A stretch of DNA of 64,000 nt from Castanea sativa (GCF_040712315.1 NC_134023.1:62268757-62332756); one strand, 5' to 3'; positions 33,721 to 44,266 are shown, counted from the stretch's first letter. Numbers and translations are program-made. The notes: generated by a model not told the origin, from the sequence alone.

Positions 33721-35133
33721 TTAATTTGACCACCTTCTCCAGGCTGAAACCGAAAATAGGGGAATACTTTTCCAGCAGATAACCAAACATCCATTCTCTT
33801 CTTTAAAATTATAGCCACCATAATTACTGATCTGCAACATCCTCCCAGCCTGCAATCTACCATAGTAGCTGAATGGCACCCTCTCGAAACCAGCCAACTC
33901 AAGCCTCGAAATCCATTTCTCAAGCTTCTCATGCCTCTCCTTTCTCTCTGCTCCCTCACATGCAATGATGTTTTTAATTTCCTCGCCAAAAAGCATCTTC
34001 TCAATCTTATGTCGCTCTATTGGTGCTCTTGATACCGTGGAGTCCAAGCAATCAAATAGAGCAGCATAGAAGTTCAATGCTTTCTTGACCCTCTCCATTA
34101 AAGTGAAACCATTATGGTCTGCTTCCTGCTCAGTTATTACCATTAACTTTGGTGAGAGGCTCCAAATAGAACTTAGAAAGCTCTCCATTTTGGGGGAAGC
34201 ACATAGAGATAGTGGGGATGATGTGGAGGTGGAATCCGGGCTAGCCAAATACAAATTGATTAGATCCTTGTCAAGAAACTCCCGTAAAGGCCGCTGGCGA
34301 TTATGGAAAACTTTCTGCAGGTTCTTTAATGCCACAGGTGAGTCTCTTCTTAGCATATCATCATCAGTAGCCAAGAGAGAATGTAGCTTAAGTATAGAGC
34401 TGACAGCAAGAGCTTCACCATTCTTAACACCCAAACTTTCAAGATCAAGATTCTCTAATTTACACACTATAGGGTTGAATTGAAATGGGATGTCCAATCT
34501 GTCAGCTTCCTCTGCCAACTGAAGAGCCATTTGCTCCAATACCACTTTCTGCTCATGAATACCAGTAATTTTCAAATGGGGAGGGCCTTCTGGCCGTGCA
34601 CTTATCATCTGAAGAAGATTAATCCACTGTGCAGGCTCTATTGAATAAAGATCAATAATATGAACCACCTTTTCCCCCTCCATAGCTTCTATAATGGCCT
34701 GATTTGTGATCAGATATGCAACCTTCAAAAAGGGGCAAAACTCAAAGAACAACTTTTGAACAAGCACTTCCTCAGAGACTGATGATAATTTAGTTGAATT
34801 GAGGGCTTTGTGCAGACCAGGCCAGCCTTTAAGCATCCTATCTGCAAGTGCCTGGGTGAAGTAAGCAGCGATTCGCTGCATTGTATCGCCATCAGGAGAG
34901 GCAAGATGGGAAATATGCTCAAGTCCGAGATTAGCATTCTCCATACTGCCAGTACCTACATGGACAGCACATTCTTGCAGAAGGCGTATCAAACACAAAC
35001 CCCTCTCCTCCGATCCAAGCTCCCTAATCCAAGGGGATGGTGATCCTAACCCAGGAGATAGTTGCATCCAGGGAGAGGATTCATGGGATGATGAAGTTAC
35101 AGAAGATCCGTCTTCTTGTACTGCTCCTGCCAT
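33721..35133 (-). CDS. SCL3: SCARECROW-LIKE 3 (GRAS transcriptional regulator), copy B, intact
   Basis: A full 470-aa GRAS protein, about the length of Arabidopsis SCL3 (482 aa), and without introns in the coding part. Domains: LHR I ~44-105 (EERGLCLIRLLQECAVHV, then SPDGDTMQRIAAYFTQALAD), VHIID ~125-190 (VHIIDLYSIEPAQW at 157-170), LHR II ~200-235, PFYRE ~245-365 (NFYAALFDCLDS), SAW ~370-470 (ERHEKLEKW, SVSAW). Start: ATG at 35133 (MAGAVQEDGS). Nine in-frame codons upstream begin with GTG, not ATG, and fall just after a splice acceptor. SCL3 has no DELLA or other N-terminal regulatory domain. In Arabidopsis it promotes gibberellin responses by countering DELLA proteins and acts with SHR/SCR in root endodermis; it is nuclear. 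The Asp after VHIIDL in Arabidopsis SCL3 is Tyr here and in copies A and C. Only intact copy of three. Confidence 0.95.
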   Translation of the reverse strand: MAGAVQEDGSSVTSSSHESSPWMQLSPGLGSPSPWIRELGSEERGLCLIRLLQECAVHVGTGSMENANLGLEHISHLASPDGDTMQRIAAYFTQALADRMLKGWPGLHKALNSTKLSSVSEEVLVQKLFFEFCPFLKVAYLITNQAIIEAMEGEKVVHIIDLYSIEPAQWINLLQMISARPEGPPHLKITGIHEQKVVLEQMALQLAEEADRLDIPFQFNPIVCKLENLDLESLGVKNGEALAVSSILKLHSLLATDDDMLRRDSPVALKNLQKVFHNRQRPLREFLDKDLINLYLASPDSTSTSSPLSLCASPKMESFLSSIWSLSPKLMVITEQEADHNGFTLMERVKKALNFYAALFDCLDSTVSRAPIERHKIEKMLFGEEIKNIIACEGAERKERHEKLEKWISRLELAGFERVPFSYYGRLQAGRMLQISNYGGYNFKEENGCLVICWKSIPLFSVSAWRRWSN

Positions 35134-35915
35134 TAGTAACTGAGAGCAATCTATGTGCACTGCAAATGGAAATCTAAAAATTATTTCAAAAACAGCTAGA
35201 ATGAGATCAGATTTGAAGGAAAACCAATTTTAATTGCCACAATAATTACACTAGAGCTTTATGTTGTTTGGTTTATCAAATAATTATAAACTTAAGCCAA
35301 CTGAGGTTTAAAAAAAAATATAGATTTTCAACATATTTAGGGGGTGGTACATGCACTTAAAAACTGAAAATATGTGTTTGAAAACATGTTTGAAAGTATG
35401 TGTGAATGAAAAAGTGTGTCGAAATACGTAGAATGTTATTTAAAAACTGAAAACATGTGTTTGAGTGAGTGTACCGAATGCGGCCTTAAGGACATTGTAA
35501 ACAGTTCTCAAAGTCAAAAGAAGAAATTCAAGAACACATTTTTGAAAATCACTTTCAACAAATCATTCTCAAACAGCCTGTTTTGCAACTACTGTTCTCT
35601 GTCTCTGTTTTCTCTTTGAGGAATACCAACAGAAACAGGTTTCCATTTTTATTTTTCTCTACTTATTTAAAACAATATTTTCTGAAAACAACCAAACAGG
35701 TCAAATTTGGGGTTCTAATGAGTCATAAAACCATAGTTTAGTCTCTAGACAACGAAATTTTTCTTCTCTATATCTCAACAGTATCAGGAAAGCGACTGAA
35801 TTAGAATCATAAATTCCCGAAAACTTAAAGAAACAGAGTTACAGAAAAGAAAAACCAACATTGTATTCCATATTTGCTGCTGCAACTGTAACCAACTTTA
35901 TATCAAAAGCTAAAA

Positions 35916-35948
<33 letters not shown>

Positions 35949-36560
35949 AAATTAAAAAAAAAACTATGCCAGAAAAGTAAAAGCCAATTTGTGTCCCTAA
36001 ATTTCAATACATAAGTAAAAAATCATTCCCAAAGTTACCCAAAAAAAAAAAGAAAGAAAGTTACAAATCCAAACAAAACTAGGCCTACTTAAGTGAAATA
36101 CAATCCTTTCTTGGTTCCAGAATGAACCAGAAAAAAATTCAAAACTCATTTATATTCTGCTCCAAGATTTTCCCAGCAACCAAACACAGCCTGAATGAAA
36201 ACCATGCCATAATTCAAGAAAATTTAACCTATTGTACAAAAAATCCAATAGCATGCTTAAGGGGTGTGCATTATATTTCAAGAATTCCTCAATGGGACCT
36301 AATTTATGAAACAGAAACAGAGGAAATTACCAGAGACTGTTAAATTGGTTCCTCTTTGAGAACTGATCGTGTACACCACCAACTTCAAATTCCCAGATGG
36401 GATTTCAAATACATCAAAAACCCAGAAAACCCACTAAGAAATTTCCTGGCTTGGTGAGCCAGTCTGCTAAACCATGTGGCTTCAGAGCAAAGCATGGTTT
36501 GGGATCTGGGACTTTATTGCAGAGTGAGTCAAATAGAATAAAGGCTCCTCTCTTCAAGAA
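35134..36560 (-). other. 5'-UTR intron and leader exon of SCL3 copy B (inferred)
   Basis: On the - strand a conserved leader (about 36560-36331) ends ACAGTCTCTG|GTAATTTCCT, a good splice donor. A good acceptor, TTCCATTTGCAG|TGCACATAG, lies at 35160. This predicts an 1171-bp intron (36330-35160) in the 5' UTR, with 26 bp of leader left before the ATG. The donor and surrounding leader are conserved in copies A (near 29908) and C (near 43234) while the intron bodies have diverged. Confidence 0.65.
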
Positions 36561-37762
36561 CTTTCCCATAGCTGCATTGGTGACAATATATGAGGTTGTT
36601 TTTGTCGTCATTGATTTGTTGTCGCTTGGTGTATCAGGCTAATATGGAATTTCTGAAATACAGTGTTTCCTCTCTTTGTAGACTGCAATATTAGCAAGGA
36701 GAGCCTTAACAAGTACCTCCAAAAGACCACTCACTATTTGGATTTTTGTTAAAGGTATAGCCATCCATCTGGTACTTTCTTCTTGCGTTAGGACAAAGAG
36801 ACAATGGAGTAGTTGTTGGAAAAGCCAAAAGCAACATGAAAGTTCACTAGGTGATTTGTCTGTTGGTACTTTGGAGTAATTTTCTTCTTGGGGTTAAAAC
36901 TTTAAAGTTTGAAATTTTGAATAGGCAGTACATTTTTCTGTTGGGGTGTTACTTGGAAATTGGAATATCCAAACTCTATTCCTTTTGTTTATGATTCCTA
37001 AGACCATTCACTAATAGATTATGTCTTATTTGCATTTTATATCTACTTAAAAGTTAAAGCCTTAGGTGATTGAAGCAACTATGTTGTACCTAGGACTATA
37101 CGACATGATATGACCTAATAGTACACGACATGATCTCTTCTCACCTAATAAGTTTATTATTAATGGAAGATAATGAACCTTATATTGGATTCCTTCTTAT
37201 CTTTGGTTTCAATGTTTCCTTTTGCTGAGAAGAAGCCGACTAGATGAAAGTTTTTATAGTTGTAACTCCCACGCTCACCTTTAAAAAAAGTGCTTAGTCC
37301 TAAGTCCACGAGTTATTGTATACAAGGAAAATTTTCTCTGCACGCTTAATGGTGTACATTTCATACATATCATATCAAGAATTTCGTGCACGATATCCAC
37401 AATAACATGTGAACAGTGATAGTGTGTACAAATGATGTACAATGTGTGATAACCAACACTGCTAAGGTGTCAGCACACCTTTTTACTTCCATGGTGTTTG
37501 ATTTCAGTCTTAGGGATCTTCTACAACAGACACCTGCAATCATTCACAGAAGAACTCAAACTATAATTAACTTTATCTGTTTAATAAAGAAGGAACCTGC
37601 AAAAAAAGGCATTTAGCTCAACAACCAACTTAATGAATCCTATAAAAGAGGCAAGGAATAGACCATCCCTTAATGCTCATAGTTCAGTCACAATACTTGT
37701 AGCTACCTGCTACTCCTATGCAACGTGAGAAGCCACATACCCAATAAAAGAGGCAACAAAAA
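36561..37762. other. Upstream region of copy B, intergenic
   Basis: Probably promoter and intergenic DNA of copy B. Bases 36740-36840 (TATTTGGATTTTTGTTAAAG, GCGTTAGGACAAAGAGACAA) match 44155-44255 upstream of copy C, so this too was duplicated. No separate gene is seen; the short frame at 37416-37616 has no recognisable domain. Confidence 0.5.
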
Positions 37763-38105
37763 GACTACCCCGGAAAACTTTGTTAAATAGTACCTTACCA
37801 AACTTATTTAGTTATGTAGCAAAACTCGAGTTTCAAGCATTATGTTTGATCAAATTGCCATAATACTTGGAAATCGAGTTTGGTAAACCTGAGTTTCAAG
37901 TAAGTTTGATAAACTTGATTTCCAAAAAATATGCTACATAACTAAATAAGTTTGACCCGGTGTTTTTTCCTAAATATTTCCAAAAATCATGCTATTTGGC
38001 AAAAAAGGCCGACTACCCCTTAATGCCCATAGTTCAGCCCACCTACTTGTCCTGGATTGCCATGTAAGGACCCAACCATATATAGCTTAAACTTAAACCA
38101 ACCAT
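37640..38105. repeat. Local direct duplication around the small MULE
   Basis: AGACCATCCCTTAATGCTCA with TAGTTCAGTCACAATACTTG (37661-37700) and GACTACCCCTTAATGCCCAT with AGTTCAGCCCACCTACTTG (38011-38050, seen without the inserted element) are two copies of one sequence. Confidence 0.6.
37772..38010. mobile_element. Mutator-like non-autonomous element, 239 bp
   Basis: An exact 9-bp duplication GACTACCCC flanks it (37763-37771 and 38011-38019). The ends are inverted repeats over about 75 bp: left GGAAAACTTTGTTAAATAG, right (reverse complement) GGCCTTTTTTGCCAAATAGC, then a strong inner match AAACTTATTTAGTTATGTAG. A 9-bp duplication with long inverted ends is the Mutator pattern. It is all fold-back and non-coding. 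Confidence 0.85.
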
Positions 38106-39553
38106 ATGTAGCTCTATGAAAGCCAGCCTTTACATGCTTTGTATGTAGCACATATGTATTAAAAAGTAAACTATTTCCATTAAGCCAGAGTGACCATAAA
38201 CTCATGATGAACAAAAACTCTCCAAGGTAACTGATGTTTGCAAAAAAGAGCTTTAGAATTGTAATTAAATTCTAGCCATTTCTGTAGAGATAAATCACAA
38301 AAGGAATTGCATTTGCCAGAAATGCCTAGTTGATCCAAACAAATTTTGAGTCATGTCAATCCCTTAAAAGATGAAGGCCTAAATCTGAGCATAAACCACA
38401 GTGATATTCGAACCTCAAGAAGCTAGGACCTCTCTTACCATGATTTTTTTAGTGGTGGCATATCTAGATGAAAACTTAACTCTTCTGTCCCTCAAAGGGA
38501 GAGCTAAATGCTTGGTTAGGTTATAAAAAATGGAGCTTCATTTCTTGTTTATTTTCTACATCATATCTACCCTTTAGGAGTATCTATGCTATTGGAAAGT
38601 ACTTTAATTTCATAGTACTAGAAAAGGTCTGAAATTAACTAACAAATGATGGTATCTTTATGTTAGCAAATACAAAATCTAAACCAGCATCTTTGAAATG
38701 CAAGCAGCAGAAAACAAAAGACAGAAGAGATCAAGGCACTCTTGCAAATATCAGCTTTGAGTGGTTCGCTAAGACTTACGGTTACGTCCATGGAGTTGCT
38801 GCAGTTTCATCATAACGGCTTCTAAAGGAGTTACAAGGATATTCAACATATATATGCCATCTTAATACATGGACTATAGGCATATATAAAATTAAAATAA
38901 TAAGCCTGAGGCATCCAATGTATACTCAAAGACCGAAAATACCCCCAATAACTGTACACACCAATTTTGTGCCGTCAGAGACCGTCTGTCTGTCGGTCTT
39001 TGAACTTCTGGTATAACCAGCACAGTAAATCAAGCTCTACACATCTCCTATTAGGCTATTACTCTAATTTGAACCTTAGCTACCTAGTAAGATTCTCAAA
39101 AATTGAGAGTACATGTTAATTTGAGCCCTAGAAGTACTATTTCCCTGGGGAGTTGTGGTTGCCATACTCAAGACTATCCAATGTAAGTGTAACTATAATG
39201 GGGTGCACACACATTGTTCACTATACATGAATTTCTTCAACAAAATACAAAATCTCAATCTACATTTATAAAGAAAACAAAAATAAATAAACAATGTAAA
39301 TTTTAGAATAGATGAGTTTTTTTCCTTACAAATGGGGGTATATGAACCTAGGTTCTCCTCCATTGAAGAGATTGAAAAAACCACTGTATCACAAAGCTCT
39401 AAGCTTAGAACAAAGTGAAGTTGTTAAAACTTTCTTTGGAACATATGCATTCGTAGAACATGAAAACCTTATTCTTTTATACAAAGAAGAAAATGAAAAA
39501 TAATAAACTGAAAGAACAAGAAAAAGAAATCATTGACCACACTGCTAGTTATC
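38106..39553. other. Intergenic and 3' flank of copy C
   Basis: No gene. From about 39105 the sequence parallels the 3' flank of copy B at 33445, including ATAATGGGGTG (39194 and 33539). Confidence 0.55.
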
Positions 39554-41659
39554 TCATTTTTGTCTCCCGAACTGCCAAGCTGAAATGGAAAATAAGGGAC
39601 ACCTGTGCCAGCAGAAAACAACATATCCATCCCCCTCTTCTTTGATGTTATACCCATCATTGCCATAGCTCAATTTCACCCAGCCAAAACCAACCTGCTC
39701 AAGCCTTAGAATCCATTTTTCCAGCTTTTCATGCCTCTCCTTTCTCTCCACTCCCTCGCATGCTATGATGTTTTTAATTTCCTCTCCGAAAATCATCTTC
39801 TCTGTTATTTGTCTCTCCATTGGTGTTATTGATCGAATGGAGTCCAAGCAATCAAAGAGAGGAGCATAGAAGTCCAATGCTTCCTTGACTCTCTCAGTTA
39901 AACTAAAACCATTATGGTTTGCCTCCTGCTCAGCTATCACCATCACCTTCGGTGAGAGGCGCCGAAGAAAACATAGAAAGTTTTTCATTTTAGGTGAAAA
40001 ACTTGTAGATAGTATGGATGATGGAGAGGTGAAATCAGGACTGACCTCGTCGAGAAACTTCCGTAAAGGCCTCTTTGATGCCACAGGTGAAATCCTTCTT
40101 GGCACTTCCTCCTCAAAAGCCAAGAGAGAATGAAGCTGAAAAGCAGAGCTGATTGCAATAGTTTCTCCGGCATTAACACAAAAACTTTCAGCATCAACAT
40201 TCTCTAATTTGCTCACTATAGGAATGAAGTGAAATGGAATTTCTAACTTAGAAGCTTCTGCCATCAGCCGAACAGCCATTTGCTCTAACACTACTCTCTG
40301 GTCATGGATACCAGTAATTTTCAAACAGGGCGGCCCCTCCGGCCGTGCTTTAAATGTATGAAGAAGATCAATCCAGTGTTCAGGTTCAAATGAATAGAGT
40401 CCAATAATATGAACCCGCTTCTCGCCCTCCATAGCTTCTATAATGGCTTGGTTCGTGACCAAATACGCGACTTTTATGAAAGGGCAAACGTTATAGAACA
40501 ATCTTAGAGCAACATTTTCCTCAGAGACTAATGATATTTTTGTCGAATTGAAGGCATTGTAAAGACCAGGCAATTTTGTTTTCAGCATCCTTTCAGCAAA
40601 TGCCTCGATGACATATGCTGCAATTTGCTGAATGGGGAGCCATTAGGTGAAAATAGGAAATTAGTCACAACTTTCAAACTATATAATTAGTAGTTACGGT
40701 TTACAAACTATATTTTTTATTAGCATTTCGAGTTTAAGAGACTCGATTTTAGGTATATAAATCGAGTCTTTGATGATCAATTTTTATGGTCTAATTTTAT
40801 CTGATGTGACATATTTTCCACGTGGCGTCTAATTGGAAATCGAGTCTTAGAGACTCAATTTATATCATATATCTATTCTTCTTTTCTCCTTGTTTTCCTG
40901 CGTTTCACATCTGGATCTCCATTTGCTTCTTTCTTCCTCACTGCCTCTCCATTGCTTCTTTCTTCCTCCTCCACAAACCCAAGCCGCCACAGACCCATCG
41001 TCACCGCGCCCAGGTCGCGCGGACCTGCGCCGCGCAACCCAGGCCGCGGATCTGGGCAGCCGTGGATTTGGGGGCGTTGGTTTTTTTTTTTTTTTGATGG
41101 GTTATGCTCAGTCGTGATCTTCCTAGTGGATGAATTTTGATGTAGGATAGTTGGGTTTTGGTGGATGTGTGTTTTAGGGAACGGATGATGACTTAGATTT
41201 GATTTTTTTTGTCTGGTAAATCGAGTGTTAGAGACTCGATTTCCAGGTAGACTCCACGTAGAAAAAATGCCACATCAGACTTTAAAAATCGACTATCAAA
41301 AACTCGACTTTTAGGCCCAAAATCAAGTCTCTTAGACTCGAGATGCTACTAAAAAATATAGTTTGTAAACCGTAACTACTAATTATATAGTTTGAAAGTT
41401 AGGGCTAATTTCCTATTTTCACCGAGCCATTAGCAGAGGCAAGACAGGAAATATGCTCAAGCCTGATATTAGCATTAGGCATATTACTAGCAGCTAAATG
41501 ATTACCACATTCTTGAATCAGTCTTAACAATTCCATACACCACTCCTCGGATAGTGGTGTTCCAATCATGGTGTAGGGTGATCCTAAACCAGGAGACAGT
41601 GACATCCATTGAGAGGATGATGGAGTTGTAGAATACCTTGCATCTTGGGCTCCTGCCAT
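39554..41659 (-). pseudogene. SCARECROW-LIKE 3 (GRAS) copy C, split by a Mutator-like insertion
   Basis: The N-terminal part starts at ATG 41659 (MAGAQDARYSTTPSSSQWMS) and is open to 41424. The rest is open from about 40642 to TAA/TGA at 39554 (IQQIAAYVIEAFAERM ... SISAW). A 778-bp Mutator-like element with 9-bp duplication sits between them. Removing it would still leave a -1 frameshift in the run TCCCCATT just downstream, so the uninterrupted gene would not be intact. If instead the element acts as an intron (GGC TCG|GTGAAA ... CCATTCAG|CAA ATT, - strand), a 436-aa protein results in frame. Within the protein VHIID reads VHIIG (key Asp lost), followed by LYSFEP, and about 8 residues of the SAW-region YYGRLQA segment are missing. 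Either a pseudogene or a diverged gene with a new intron; I lean to pseudogene. Confidence 0.85.
40646..41423. mobile_element. Mutator-like element with ~200-bp inverted ends
   Basis: An exact 9-bp duplication GAGCCATTA flanks it (40637-40645 and 41424-41432). The ends (GGTGAAAATAGGAAATTAG...) are inverted copies, nearly identical over the first ~95 bp and recognisable to ~205 bp, with several TCGAGTCT/AGACTCGA motifs. The 778-bp element has no transposase. Its middle (about 40970-41095) is strikingly GC-rich (CGCGCCCAGGTCGCGCGGAC) compared with the AT-rich ends, as in Pack-MULEs that capture gene pieces. No captured gene can be named. Confidence 0.92.
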
Positions 41660-42021
41660 TGGGTACTGGGAGCAAACTCTGTGCAATGGGAAAAATAAAA
41701 ATCTCAAAACTATATTAAAAATAGCTAGAGTGTGAACGAGAATTAACTTCAATTACCACAATAATAACACTACACCATTTGATGACTGAGGAAGCTTAGG
41801 GAAGGAAGAAAGAAACATTATATTATATATTTTCTTTAACTTAGTTTAGTTTTTCAAATAATTATAATCTTAAGCCAACCAAGGTATAAATAAAATAAAA
41901 AAAAAATTGTTTTTTCAATATAAATACAGGAGACAGTTTTAGCTCTCAAGTCAAAAGACAGTTCAAAGAACACAATTTTGGAAATTGTTTTTAAGGACTG
42001 ATTTTCTTTTTTCTTTTCTTC

Positions 42022-42025
<4 letters not shown>

Positions 42026-42091
<66 letters not shown>
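42026..42091. repeat. (AT)n microsatellite
   Basis: About 33 uninterrupted TA units. Confidence 0.95.
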
Positions 42092-42093
<2 letters not shown>

Positions 42094-42737
42094 AATGGAT
42101 AACATTCAGGGAAACCTGGACTTCTTCTACCGAAGCACAAGTGTTTTCATTCTTTCTTTTTTTTATAATACATAATTCGACATTTACAACAATAGAGGGG
42201 CATTTGAATCTTAATTCTCCTAATTAAGGAGAACAAACTATGCTACTGAGTTATAAAGTTCTTAACAAATGTTTTCATTCTTAAAGCACGCAGGGGAGGG
42301 GGGATTCAAATCCTAATTCTCCTAATAAAGCAAAAAAAACTATGCAACTGAGTTGCAAAGCTCTTTAACTTTTCATTGCTAAAAGAGCATAATTTGAGAA
42401 ACACCATTCTCCATATATATTTTCTCATGACTATTTTAATAGAAACAACTTTCCAAACCAATATATCTATACTTTTCATAAGAGGATTCCCTTCTTTAGA
42501 TTGGCCTTTTGTGTGGTTTAGAAATACCTTTAAACCTTATATTTAATTGAGAAAAAACTTGAGGACAATCGGGTAAAAATATTTCCCCAACTCCACTTAA
42601 AATGCCTACAAAATAGGACACTCTCCTACTAATTCATGTCTTCAAAACAAACTTATCCATTTTTTTTTATTTTTAAAAAGAAAATTATGATATTAGACAA
42701 AAACAAAAACGAAAAAATGTCATTGCCTATATATAAT

Positions 42738-42780
42738 GCTAGCCTCATCGCATGCGCTTTGCGCGTGCAATGATGCTAGT
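42738..42780. other. GC-rich hairpin beside a TG/TA tract
   Basis: GCTAGCCTCATCGCATGCGC, then TTT, then GCGCGTGCAATGATGCTAGT. The arms pair over ~19 bp with a few mismatches. A (TG)n(TA)n tract follows to 42818. Helitron 3' ends have a hairpin followed by CTRR, but no 5' end or target evidence was found. Confidence 0.55.
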
Positions 42781-42785
42781 GTGTC

Positions 42786-42817
<32 letters not shown>

Positions 42818-43233
42818 AACATGTTTCCAAAATTCCCTTTACTCGATTATTTTTCCTCTTCTCATTTTAGACATTATTTCTGAAAAGAACCAAACAGGTG
42901 AAATTGTCTTTTTACCATAAATTCTAGAGTAGAAATAAGTGTAACCTATGTTGCTTTCTACTCATAAAACTCGTAGTCGTATGAGAAAGTTCAATAGAAT
43001 ATGATATTCTCATTTGAGTGGAATGTAACACTTCAAAAATTCACATTCAAAACCTTCTTTTTAATATGCTTTGATATTCTCCATGCAACCAAAAAGAGCC
43101 ATAATGAAACCAGGTCAGAATTCAAGAAATTTCACCTATCATACAACAATCAAAAGCATACTTAAATGGAAGAGTTATGTTCAGGAATTAATCAAAGGGT
43201 TCAAATTTATAAAACAAAAAACAAGAAAAATTA

Positions 43234-43900
43234 CCAGAGAATGTTCAATTAGTAGTTAGTACCTCCTTGAGAAATTATCAAGTACACCACCAATTTCAAG
43301 TTCCCAGCTGGGTTTCCAAATCAATCAAAAACCCAAAAAAAACCCTCCAAGAAATTTAGGGTATGTTTGGTAACTGTTTTTTTCTCTTATTTTCTGTTTT
43401 TAAAAACAAATTTCTATTTTTGAAACTAAAAAACTTGTTTGGCAACTCAAAACGAACAGAAAACAAAAACTATTCTCAAAACTCAATTTGTGAATGAAAC
43501 TAAAAATATGCAAAAAGCTGTTTTTAGTTTCTAATTTTCAAAAGTCAATAAAAATATACATTTAATTTAATGAATCTAACTCATTTAATGAGCTATCATT
43601 AGAGTTCAAATCTTAATAACAATATATTTTAGTATTTTTTATTTTTTTTCTTCAAAAAACTATTTTTTTAATTTCAATTAACCAAACATGCTTTTTATTT
43701 CAAAAATACAATAAAATTGTTTTTTTTTTTTTTTTTCAAAAACAAATTTTTAAAAATAGAAAACAAAAACAGTTATTAAACATAACCTTAAATGCTTGTG
43801 AGCCAACCTGCTAACCATTAAAGTGGTTTAAGAGCTAAAGAGATTTTGGGGTCTGGGCTTTTGATGCAGAGTGAGTCAAAAGGAACTAAGTTTCGAAGGG
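43234..43900 (-). other. Leader exon of copy C, split by a MITE
   Basis: The block matches the leader of copies A and B (CAAGTACACCACCAATTTCA, CAGCTGGGTTTCCAA). It is interrupted by the MITE at 43359-43787 and resumes with GTGAGCCAACCTGCTAACCA and GCAGAGTGAGTCAAAAGGAA. Confidence 0.6.
43359..43787. mobile_element. Tourist-like MITE in the copy C leader, 429 bp
   Basis: The ends are inverted repeats: left GGGTATGTTTGGTAACTGTT, right (reverse complement) GGTTATGTTTAATAACTGTT. The flanking TTA is duplicated (43356-43358 and 43788-43790). TTA duplication and GGG.ATGTTTGG ends fit the PIF/Harbinger superfamily. Copy B has an uninterrupted sequence at the same place (AAGAAATTTCCTGGCTTGGT, near 36437). 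Confidence 0.88.
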
Positions 43901-44266
43901 CTTTTCCAAATACAGCATTGATGATAATTTATAAGATACTTTTTTTGTCATCGTTATTGAAACGTTGTTCTTGGGGAACTCAGAGGAATATGGAATTTCT
44001 CAAATACTGTGTCATCTCTACCTAGATTTCTTCACGTGTATTACTCCAAGGGTATAATGCTCCAATAAAACACCAGTCTTGTAATTATTAAACGTGTTCC
44101 AAGAAACCAACACAACATCCTTTGCTTGTTCTTTGGAAGTTACAGGTGCCTCCCAACCAGTATTTGGATTCTTGTTGAAAGTGTAGACACAACCACTTGG
44201 TTCTTTCCACTGGCGTTAGGACAAAGAAGCAATGGAGGTGGGGGGAACAAGCCAAAAGCAAATTTA
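43901..44266. other. Upstream region of copy C
   Basis: Parallel to the upstream region of copy B (see 36740-36840). No separate gene is seen. Confidence 0.5.

Larger units (their letters stand above)
41660..43233 (-). other. 5'-UTR intron of copy C (inferred) with repeats
   Basis: Between the start of copy C and its conserved leader exon donor (ACATTCTCTG|GTAATTTTTC on the - strand, near 43233). It contains an (AT)n tract (42026-42091), a hairpin (42738-42780) and a TG/TA tract. No gene. The acceptor near the ATG is less clear than in copy B: TTGCACAG at about 41680 is a candidate. Confidence 0.5.

Noticed and set aside
34085..34483. 132-aa open frame antisense to SCL3 copy B
   Set aside because: Shadow of the conserved GRAS coding sequence; no independent evidence.
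35134..35160. Longer start of SCL3 copy B (479 aa)
   Set aside because: The longer frame starts at GTG directly after a good splice acceptor; the ATG at 35133 aligns with the starts of copies A and C.
40822..41140. Overlapping Pro/Arg-rich open frames inside the Mutator-like element
   Set aside because: Three frames are open at once because of GC-rich DNA; no recognisable domain. At most a captured fragment.
40637..41432. Copy C being an intact gene once the Mutator-like element is removed
   Set aside because: Exact excision to one target copy leaves a 1-nt frameshift next to the site; only the alternative splice pair gives an open frame.
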